Assembly: GCA_964400515.1 (NCBI GenBank)
Contig: CAYNTJ010000001.1
Span: forward strand, 248,001 to 312,000
Direction: 5' to 3'
Length of the DNA: 64,000 nt
From: JAAYHV01 sp964400515
Lineage (GTDB): Bacteria; Bacillota; Clostridia; Peptostreptococcales; Anaerovoracaceae
Shown here: positions 57,789-64,000 of the stretch, piece by piece
How positions within the stretch are numbered: position 1 is the stretch's first letter
How the letters are laid out: each line of letters opens with the position of its first letter
Position numbers and translations under genes: made by a program
The notes under the pieces: generated by a model
Told to the model about the DNA's origin: nothing
What the model saw: only the letters and a program-made list of their open reading frames with translations
The model's database searches: none

Positions 57789-59197
57789 AGGATATCTTTA
57801 AACTGATTAAGGTCCACTTCCATTCCTTTTTTTCGGTGCTCTAAAGCAGATATTACCCGGTTAAATGTTTCTCTGTTGACCGGGTATTTTAATATTATTA
57901 ATGCCACTAAAAGCATAAGTATTCCGGGATACAGGGTAAAGCTGTTCATAACCCCTAAAAGAGCATCCTGAGACTGCACCATGGCTTCCGGTTTAAATCC
58001 ATGTAACTGCAACACCAACCCCAATATTTGCAGCCCAAGGGCAGATGCAAGGGATTCTGCCAATGCTTGTAATGAAATCACTGATGCGGAATGCTTACTG
58101 CCGGAGTTTAGCTGTTCCACTTCACAAACATCATAAATCATCGAAGGCATCAATTGCCAGTAGCATGAATTTGCCACGGAAAATACTATACCCATCAATA
58201 TGGCAGCCAGGTACGTATCAATTCCTATTATTCTAAACAGTATAAATGAAAGCCCTGTTATAACCTGCCCCCAAAGAAAAACTCTATTTTTATCATGTTT
58301 TTTGGCAAAGTGATTTATAAAAGGGACAAACAAAATACCGCTTACCGTTATAACAAATAATATTTTTGATATGCTTGAGCCGCTGAGTCCTAAGTTATAT
58401 GTATAATAGTATACCCTCCCCGATGAAAAAATAATATTTGAAACCAAAAAAAGCACACTGGCAATTATTAAGTATCTAATTGCCTTTAGCTTAAGTATTT
58501 TCAAATAGCTTTTGTACATTTCTTTTAGCTTTATAAAGGTTATTATTTTACCCTCGTTCTTATTGATGTTTTCTTGGCTTTTATCCTTTATTGTAATGCT
58601 ACAAATTAGAAGAGATATCATTGATATCAAACCTACAAAAAAACCAACATAAGACCAGGAGCTTATCTCCGTATAGCCCCTGTCCATTAAAAAGTCAACA
58701 ATCACTGTGGGCATTACTATTCCCATAGCCATACCGATTTGATAAAAAACATAGGTATATGATCTTAAAACCGTTCTTTCATTATAGTCACTGGTTAAAT
58801 CAGAACCCCAAGCCATATATGGAACAAAAAACATGGCAAATGTTGTCCAAAAAACCAGCACCATAATCCCATAGTATATAAGCTTCAATGAATAGGGAAA
58901 ATCCACATATGTAAAAAGCAATCCCGTAGATAAGGCCACAGGTGCTGCAGCTATCATTAAAAAAGGCTTTCTCTTTCCGTATTTACTGTTAGTACCATCT
59001 GATAAATATCCAACTATGGGACCCAAAACAGCCTCCCAAACAGCTCCCATCGCTGCAATAAATCCTGCCGCCGCCGGGGCTATCCCAACTATTATAGTTA
59101 AATAAAACAGCAAAAAAGAAGCAGCAAAATTATACATCGCATTATCAGCCACTCCTCCTATTCCGTATGAAATTTTAGTTCCTAATCCCAATCTCAT
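57785..59197 (-). CDS. GPH-family (MelB-type) MFS transporter
   Basis: A 470-residue sodium- or proton-coupled symporter of the glycoside-pentoside-hexuronide family with twelve helices. LGLGTKISYGIGGVADNAMY, FVPYMAWGSDLTSDYNERTVL and GPIVGYLSDGTNSKYGKRKP are diagnostic. The substrate may be a glycoside, an organic acid or amino-acid-like compound; the family is broad. It lies 55 bases downstream of a sigma-54 activator gene but its own visible promoter is of the vegetative type with a dyad inside. Confidence 0.88.
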   Translation of the reverse strand: MRLGLGTKISYGIGGVADNAMYNFAASFLLFYLTIIVGIAPAAAGFIAAMGAVWEAVLGPIVGYLSDGTNSKYGKRKPFLMIAAAPVALSTGLLFTYVDFPYSLKLIYYGIMVLVFWTTFAMFFVPYMAWGSDLTSDYNERTVLRSYTYVFYQIGMAMGIVMPTVIVDFLMDRGYTEISSWSYVGFFVGLISMISLLICSITIKDKSQENINKNEGKIITFIKLKEMYKSYLKILKLKAIRYLIIASVLFLVSNIIFSSGRVYYYTYNLGLSGSSISKILFVITVSGILFVPFINHFAKKHDKNRVFLWGQVITGLSFILFRIIGIDTYLAAILMGIVFSVANSCYWQLMPSMIYDVCEVEQLNSGSKHSASVISLQALAESLASALGLQILGLVLQLHGFKPEAMVQSQDALLGVMNSFTLYPGILMLLVALIILKYPVNRETFNRVISALEHRKKGMEVDLNQFKDIL

Positions 59198-59216
59198 AAT
59201 TCACCCCTACGGTCAA

Positions 59217-59247
59217 ATTATAAACTATATAGTTACAATATAGTCAA
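59217..59247 (-). promoter_or_regulatory. Promoter with internal dyad before the GPH transporter
   Basis: Minus strand TTGACT (59242-59247), 19 bases, TATAAT (59217-59222). AACTATATAGTT, a perfect 12-bp palindrome at 59223-59234, fills the spacer and could be an operator. No -24/-12 element of the sigma-54 type (GG-10-GC) is seen here. Confidence 0.5.
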
Positions 59248-59252
59248 GAAAA

Positions 59253-61331
59253 TTATAGCTTATACTTGATTTTTTTCCTGTTAAAGGTGGTTTGGGACAT
59301 ATTTAATATCTCAGCCGCTTTTCTGGTTGTTTTACCCATATTAAGGGCATACTCTATTAGCCATTTTTCCTGTGTATCCATAAAATATTTATAATCTAAT
59401 TCATTTTCATTTTCTATTGTCCTGAAATGATCCCTTATGCGCTCAAATTGACTCCTGTTCAACACTTTATTCACATCATCTAAACCAATCTCTTCGCCTT
59501 TACTGCTAATTATCAATCTATGAACAGTATTTTCAAGTTCCCTGACATTACCCGGCCACTTGGAATTTTTAATTACATTCATACCGCTTTCTGATATGAT
59601 TCTAGTGATTCCATATCTTTTACCATATTTTATCAGAAAGTAATCCGTCAGAGCAGCTATGTCATCCGTTCTTTCTCTGAGCGGCGGAACGCTGATGCTT
59701 GCTATATTTAATCTGTAATACAAATCCTCTCTGAATCTGCCGTTCTCAACAAGCTCCAATAAATTTATATTGCTGGCACATATTACCCTTACATCTACGC
59801 TGATTTGTTTGGTACCCCCCACCTTATAGAATTCATTTGTTTGAAGTACTCTTAAAAGTTTTGACTGCATGCTAAGGGACAATTCGGAAACTTCGTCTAA
59901 AAAAAGTATCCCGTTATTGGCTAAAGAAAAATAACCCTCTTTGCCCTCATTCAAGGCTCCGGTGAACGCACCCTTCTCATAACCAAAAAATTCTGATTCA
60001 CCAAGATTTTCCTGTATAGTTGCACAATTGATTTTTATCAAGGGCATGTGCTTTCTTTTGCTGTTCTCATGAAGCATTTGCACTATCATTTCCTTACCGG
60101 TGCCCGTTTCCCCCTCTATCACAACATTGCAGTCAAATTTTGCAGTGTTTACCACCTCCGCCAACAAGCTTTTAGTGACTTGACTTCCATAAATAAATCC
60201 ATCTATTTCCGTGGCGTTATTTACCTTTTCATAATCATTAATATATCCAAACCTGTTGTCTACCTTATTCTTATTATAGTAATCATCAATATTCTTCATG
60301 CCCTTTGAAGATTCGTAAATAAGATCCACAGTAAAATCTATTGCCCCGTCGGTAAAGGTATCAAAGGAATATGTTTTTAAGGATTTACCCATACTTTCAC
60401 TGGTTAATGCCGCAGACATATAGTTGTTCTTTACCCCGGTAAAAAATATACCTCCAAACTCCTTACACAGCAAAACAGAAAAATCTTCTGCACCATCCAT
60501 ACTTTCAGATAATATTATATAATCCAAATAATTAATGCCACGTTTTCTTACAAGTTCATCATAGGATTCCATGGGGTTATTAAAATCAGTAATAATCAGG
60601 TCATCTATTAATCCGTCAAAAACCTTATGTATTTCATTTTCTGTATTGATATTTTCCACATTAGATTTTTTATCATCATCTATTAAAGCAATTACCTTTT
60701 CAACATAGCTATTATTCTTTCTTACGGCAAGGGCATAAATATATGCATTTGCCACATCTCTTGCAATTATTCCGACATTTTTAAACTGATTTATTTTTGC
60801 AAATCTGTTGACACAAACAGGTGCTGCCCCCTCGTCAAAATATAGCATAGAGTATTTATTATCATTTAATCTCTTGCTATTTATAAGTGTTGTGGACGAA
60901 AACACTATAGCATATCCCTTGCAGTAAACCTCCCCCAGGGAATAATCAATATAGTCTATCATTTCGATTTTTATTGGTATTGCAGTCATGCTGGCGGCGC
61001 ATATAACTTCATCGCCAATATTGATACCCTTTGTTCTTTCATTCTCACCGATTTCTTCCACTGTCCCCGTAAGAATTCCCCCGCTATTGGTATAGGGATT
61101 ATGCAGCTTCCCTCTTCTTTCCACTGTATATATTATCTTTGCTTTAATTGCCGATTCTTCAAAATTACAGCTATGACAAATTTGGCTAAAGCTATCCCAT
61201 TCAACATGAATCATGTTTATGCTTAGTCTAATTTCATTTTCATTTATTTCTTTCCTGTTATCAAGCTTCCATGCAGTAACAGGAAGACTTCCTTTGGGCT
61301 TTAATACCCTATCACTTCCAAATTTTTCCAT
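59253..61331 (-). CDS. Sigma-54 activator with 3,5-diaminohexanoate dehydrogenase-like sensor
   Basis: A 692-residue enhancer-binding protein. Residues 1-345 look like full-length L-erythro-3,5-diaminohexanoate dehydrogenase (Kdd, lysine fermentation): GSDRVLKPKGSLPVTAWKLD, ENEIRLSINMIHVEWDSFSQ, ERRGKLHNPYTNSGGILTGT, VEEIG, DEGAAPVC. Where Kdd has the dinucleotide GxGxxG, this has NVGIIARDVANAY, so catalysis is probably lost and it would act as a sensor. Residues 385-620 are the AAA+ domain: EGETGTGKEM (Walker A), ESEFFGYEKGAFTGALNEG with the sigma-54 contact GAFTGA, and GILFLDEVSEL. C-terminal HTH KTTRKAAEILNMSQTTFNRK. Own promoter upstream; GPH transporter gene downstream. Ligand unproven. 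Confidence 0.85.
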   Translation of the reverse strand: MEKFGSDRVLKPKGSLPVTAWKLDNRKEINENEIRLSINMIHVEWDSFSQICHSCNFEESAIKAKIIYTVERRGKLHNPYTNSGGILTGTVEEIGENERTKGINIGDEVICAASMTAIPIKIEMIDYIDYSLGEVYCKGYAIVFSSTTLINSKRLNDNKYSMLYFDEGAAPVCVNRFAKINQFKNVGIIARDVANAYIYALAVRKNNSYVEKVIALIDDDKKSNVENINTENEIHKVFDGLIDDLIITDFNNPMESYDELVRKRGINYLDYIILSESMDGAEDFSVLLCKEFGGIFFTGVKNNYMSAALTSESMGKSLKTYSFDTFTDGAIDFTVDLIYESSKGMKNIDDYYNKNKVDNRFGYINDYEKVNNATEIDGFIYGSQVTKSLLAEVVNTAKFDCNVVIEGETGTGKEMIVQMLHENSKRKHMPLIKINCATIQENLGESEFFGYEKGAFTGALNEGKEGYFSLANNGILFLDEVSELSLSMQSKLLRVLQTNEFYKVGGTKQISVDVRVICASNINLLELVENGRFREDLYYRLNIASISVPPLRERTDDIAALTDYFLIKYGKRYGITRIISESGMNVIKNSKWPGNVRELENTVHRLIISSKGEEIGLDDVNKVLNRSQFERIRDHFRTIENENELDYKYFMDTQEKWLIEYALNMGKTTRKAAEILNMSQTTFNRKKIKYKL

Positions 61332-61349
61332 TTATGCCTCCAAAGGTCG

Positions 61350-61378
61350 ATTCTAACAAAGAGACTGTTAAATGTCAA
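61350..61378 (-). promoter_or_regulatory. Promoter for the sigma-54 activator gene
   Basis: Minus strand TTGACA (61373-61378), 17 bases, TAGAAT (61350-61355), with GGAGG shortly before the ATG. Near-consensus. Confidence 0.75.
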
Positions 61379-61504
61379 TAAGAATAAACACCTTTTAAGG
61401 GTACCCTTTAGGAATTTCCCTTGTTTTAAAGAGAATACAAAAACCAGTATATATTCCTTTAATCTATAATAATAAAAAAGCATAGAAATTTTATCAATAA
61501 TCTA

Positions 61505-61532
61505 TTGACTTTGTGTAAAAAAGGGGTAGAAT
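61505..61532 (+). promoter_or_regulatory. Promoter for ktrBA
   Basis: TTGACT (61505-61510), 16 bases, TAGAAT (61527-61532), about 32 bases before the ktrB start. Confidence 0.65.
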
Positions 61533-61564
61533 ACAATCTTAATATATGTTTTAACGGAGGAATA

Positions 61565-62905
61565 ATGTCTAAGCATTTCAAATTGATTCCAGTGCAGATT
61601 TTAGCTATCGGCTTTGCATTGATAATACTTATTGGAGGTATATTGCTCTCTTTACCAATATGTAATAATGGCGAAATATCTATATCCTTTTTAAATGGAT
61701 TATTCATGTCTACCTCAGCAACATGCGTTACCGGGCTTGGTGTAGTAGATACCTATTCGCAATTCAATTTTCTGGGGCAATTAGTAATAATTATACTGAT
61801 ACAAATAGGTGGATTAGGTTTTATGGGTGTAGTCACTGTCTTTGCTTTTATTGCAAGAAGTAAGATAAGCATATATCAAAGAACGATTCTACAGGAATCT
61901 CTTGGCTCACCACATATTGGTGGGGTTGTTAAGATTATACGAAGAATGCTAATTGGTACTTTTTTGATAGAAAGCATAGGCGCTTTTCTTATTGCCTTAA
62001 GATTTATACCACGTCTTGGATTATGGCAAGGTATATGGTTTGGTATATTCCATTCAATATCGGCTTTTTGTAATGCAGGTTTTGATTTAATGGGAAAATT
62101 TGAAGAAGGAAGTTCTTTAACACTTTTCACTGATGATCTTTTTCTTGAGATTACCACAATGGTATTGATCATTTTAGGGGGAATTGGTTTCATTGTATGG
62201 AACGACGTATACAACAATAGGCTGAAATTTAGTAAATATGCTCTACATTCTAAGGTAATGCTCTCATTTACAGCCTTTCTAATCTTTGGGGGTGCAATAA
62301 TGTTCTTCCTTTTAGAAAGAAACTGTACTTTAAGCGGTATGTCTACAGGTGAACAGATAATGAACTCGTTCTTTATATCCATAACTCCACGTACCGCAGG
62401 CTTTGCTACTGTTGATTATTCTAACATGTCAACAGGAGGGAGATTGATTACCATGCTTTTTATGTTCATAGGCGCAGGCCCCGGCTCGACAGGTGGTGGT
62501 ATCAAAGTAACTACATTTGTTACACTTATCCTGTCCATGTACTCAAATGCAAAGAATTACAACGATCTTAGCATATATAAGCGAAGACTACCGGCAGACG
62601 CACAAAGAAAGGCTTTTTCAAGCATCGCATCGTATATAGCTCCTGTCATTGGATGTACCTTTCTGCTTTTGTTGATGAATCCTACATTCACTCCTGAAAG
62701 CTGTCTGTTCGAATCGCTATCTGCAATGGGTACTGTAGGTCTTACAATGGGTATAACACCTACTCTTGGAAGCGCTTCTAAGATATGTATCATGGTATTG
62801 ATGTATAGTGGCAGACTTGGAAGTATAAGTATTGCCATTGCTATAGTACGAAGAAAAATAATTCCGAAGATAAGTTATCCAGAGGAAAAAATAACATTAG
62901 GTTAA
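61565..62905 (+). CDS. ktrB: TrkH/KtrB-family potassium channel subunit
   Basis: Membrane K+ uptake subunit with four pore repeats, 446 residues. The P-loops show as STSATCVTGLGVVDTYSQ, FHSISAFCNAGFDLM, SITPRTAGFATVDYS and ESLSAMGTVGLTMGITPTLG, each with the selectivity glycine. Start ATG 61565 follows CGGAGGAATA; a frame from 61505 lies in the promoter. Works with the cytosolic KtrA encoded 12 bases downstream. Confidence 0.94.
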   Translation: MSKHFKLIPVQILAIGFALIILIGGILLSLPICNNGEISISFLNGLFMSTSATCVTGLGVVDTYSQFNFLGQLVIIILIQIGGLGFMGVVTVFAFIARSKISIYQRTILQESLGSPHIGGVVKIIRRMLIGTFLIESIGAFLIALRFIPRLGLWQGIWFGIFHSISAFCNAGFDLMGKFEEGSSLTLFTDDLFLEITTMVLIILGGIGFIVWNDVYNNRLKFSKYALHSKVMLSFTAFLIFGGAIMFFLLERNCTLSGMSTGEQIMNSFFISITPRTAGFATVDYSNMSTGGRLITMLFMFIGAGPGSTGGGIKVTTFVTLILSMYSNAKNYNDLSIYKRRLPADAQRKAFSSIASYIAPVIGCTFLLLLMNPTFTPESCLFESLSAMGTVGLTMGITPTLGSASKICIMVLMYSGRLGSISIAIAIVRRKIIPKISYPEEKITLG

Positions 62906-62917
62906 AGGAGATATATA

Positions 62918-63571
62918 ATGCGTTCACTATTAATAATAGGTCTTGGAAGATTTGGTCGACATCTAACAATGAGTTTTGCTAAAATGGAAAATGATATAAT
63001 GGTTATAGATAAGGATGAATTAGTCGTTAACAAACTTGCTCCATATGTATCATCTGCGCAGATAGGGGATTGTACAGATGAAGTGGTGCTTCGTGATATC
63101 GGAGTAACTAATTTTGATGTATGCTTCGTATGCATAAGCAATGATTTAGAATCATCGCTTGTTATAACTACTCTTTTAAAGGATCTTGGTGCAAAGAAAA
63201 TAGTAACTAAGGTCAATCAGGATATCCATGTTAAATTCTTACTTCAAAATGGTGCAGATGATGTAATTTATCCGGAGCGTGATATGGCCAACAGAACTGC
63301 GCTGAAATATAGTGCAAAAGACGCTATTGATTATATCGAGCTAGATGACAACTATGGTATATTTGAAATTGCTACCCCTAAAAAATGGATTGGTCATACA
63401 CTAGCTGAAGTAAATGTCCGAAAAAAATACAATGTCAATATAATTGCATATAAGTTCCAAAGCAAAATTACCCCTCTAGACCGTGAGGCATACACATTTA
63501 AGGAAGATGAACATCTGATAGTAGCAGGCAACAGAAAGGGCTTTATAGATTTGGTCAAACGTAAGCTATAA
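62918..63571 (+). CDS. ktrA: Potassium uptake regulatory subunit KtrA (RCK)
   Basis: Nucleotide-gated ring protein that controls KtrB. RCK_N domain: LLIIGLGRFGRHLTMSFAKM (GxGxxG), VIDKDELVVN, QIGDCTDEVVLRDIGV, then the hinge and RCK_C with FEIATPKKWIGHTLAEVNVR and EDEHLIVAGNRKGFIDLVKR. 217 residues, AAAGGAGA ribosome site. Binds ATP/ADP and possibly c-di-AMP, by family knowledge. Confidence 0.94.
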   Translation: MRSLLIIGLGRFGRHLTMSFAKMENDIMVIDKDELVVNKLAPYVSSAQIGDCTDEVVLRDIGVTNFDVCFVCISNDLESSLVITTLLKDLGAKKIVTKVNQDIHVKFLLQNGADDVIYPERDMANRTALKYSAKDAIDYIELDDNYGIFEIATPKKWIGHTLAEVNVRKKYNVNIIAYKFQSKITPLDREAYTFKEDEHLIVAGNRKGFIDLVKRKL

Positions 63572-63628
63572 CTAAGATAAGAAACCATTTACCAATATAA
63601 AGACTGTAACTAGAATATATTTATAAAT

Positions 63629-63660
63629 AGAAAATACACACCTTTTGGTGTGCATTTTCT
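63629..63660. terminator. Bidirectional terminator between ktrA and dnaJ
   Basis: AGAAAATACACACC and GGTGTGCATTTTCT pair over 14 bp (one mismatch) with a TTTT loop. Its A- and T-rich outer stem serves as the tail in both directions; it overlaps the dnaJ stop. Confidence 0.82.
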
Positions 63661-64000
63661 ATTTCTTTATTCTGCTGAAAAATCCGCTTCTCTTAGTATA
63701 GCATTCATCATCCATAGCCGATGACATATCCTGAATAGCCTTTTTCTGTTTAGCATTTAATTTAGTTGGTATTTCCACATAAACCTTTACATAAAGATCT
63801 CCGTACCTGTTGCTTTTGACACTTTTTACACCCTTGCCTTTTAAACGGAATGTGGAACCCGTTTGTGTTCCGGCTGATATTTTATATGAATAAGTTTCTG
63901 TTAATCCCGGCACCTTTAAAGTCGCTCCCAGTGCTGCCTGGTCAAAGGTTATCGGTAAATCCATATATAGGTCATCTCCTCTGCGCTTGAAAACCTCATG
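63659..64000 (-). CDS. dnaJ: Chaperone DnaJ, C-terminal part (gene continues beyond window)
   Basis: The minus strand is open to the window edge. Readable: HEVFKRRGDDLYMDLPITFD, QAALGATLKVPGL, AGTQTGSTFRLKGKGVKS and GDLYVKVYVEIPTKLNAKQK, the second substrate-binding domain (CTD-II) and dimer end of DnaJ. The C-terminus adds a short charged tail (KRSGFFSRIKK). About 113 residues of a protein near 380; the J and zinc domains lie outside. It could also belong to a CbpA-like protein, but the QTG and KGKG motifs fit DnaJ. Confidence 0.88.
   Translation of the reverse strand, partial: HEVFKRRGDDLYMDLPITFDQAALGATLKVPGLTETYSYKISAGTQTGSTFRLKGKGVKSVKSNRYGDLYVKVYVEIPTKLNAKQKKAIQDMSSAMDDECYTKRSGFFSRIKK

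Noticed and set aside
59198..59252. Sigma-54 (-24/-12) promoter before the GPH transporter
   Set aside because: No GG-10-GC element; the sequence fits a vegetative promoter instead.
1..64000. CRISPR arrays, rRNA genes, intact insertion sequences or an integrase gene
   Set aside because: No regularly spaced repeats, rRNA motifs, transposase or tyrosine/serine recombinase motifs were seen on either strand.

Overview
The window is AT-rich chromosomal DNA from a low-GC Gram-positive anaerobe of the Clostridia/Tissierellia type. This is inferred from gene content and order: tilS-ftsH-coaX-dusB, a PucR regulator, lepA-hemW beside rpsT, PerR with reverse rubrerythrin, KtrAB, strong AGGAGG-type ribosome binding sites and many RidA, DMT and MATE genes. 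There is no rRNA operon, CRISPR array or intact insertion sequence. A sigma-54 activator whose sensor half resembles a lysine-fermentation enzyme suggests an amino-acid-fermenting lifestyle (inference). The species cannot be named from the sequence alone.

Layout. 1-14.2 kb: one long minus-strand run of housekeeping genes (lysC, a 57-residue membrane protein, metG, tatD, tilS, ftsH, pucR-type regulator, coaX, dusB, a solute-binding lipoprotein, a NifU-like protein, pepV), mostly touching or overlapping. 14.2-21.4 kb: a five-gene minus-strand catabolic operon (two FAD oxidoreductases, a DUF1667 protein, an FGGY kinase, an alkyl-DHAP-synthase-like FAD enzyme) facing a tetR gene. Both promoters and an imperfect palindrome can be read in the 76-base gap. 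21.4-28.8 kb: small enzymes and transporters (RidA, flavodoxins, EamA exporters, PAP2 phosphatase, ALDH, B3/B4 protein).

28.9-37.3 kb is an accessory region. It starts at a tRNA-Glu(CTC) gene whose 3' end is repeated 1.4 kb downstream as a broken copy, the footprint of an integrative element. It holds a secreted-protein gene with an in-frame stop in its signal peptide, an ankyrin-like protein, a SWIM zinc-finger/CpXC pair, a SpoT-like HD protein, and a decayed series of phage-type toxin modules (ADP-ribosyltransferase-like and PBECR-nuclease-like pieces) with an internal duplication.

37.3-64 kb returns to chromosomal genes: glpK with two paralogous membrane proteins, perR-rubrerythrin, hemW-lepA, rpsT, a GME-fold protein with a radical SAM protein, gap and D-cysteine desulfhydrase, MATE, a four-gene operon of unknown purpose (DUF5685, J-domain, acyltransferase-like, acyl-CoA ligase), a GH25 lysozyme, rsmE, a MerR regulator with exonuclease III, a GPH transporter under a sigma-54 activator, ktrBA and the end of dnaJ.

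The most noteworthy item is the regulator at 59253-61331. It appears to be a full-length 3,5-diaminohexanoate-dehydrogenase-like protein that has lost its nucleotide-binding glycines and is fused to a sigma-54 AAA+ activator. The second is the TetR-controlled operon at 14-21 kb. All family assignments come from motifs read by eye; no database search was run.
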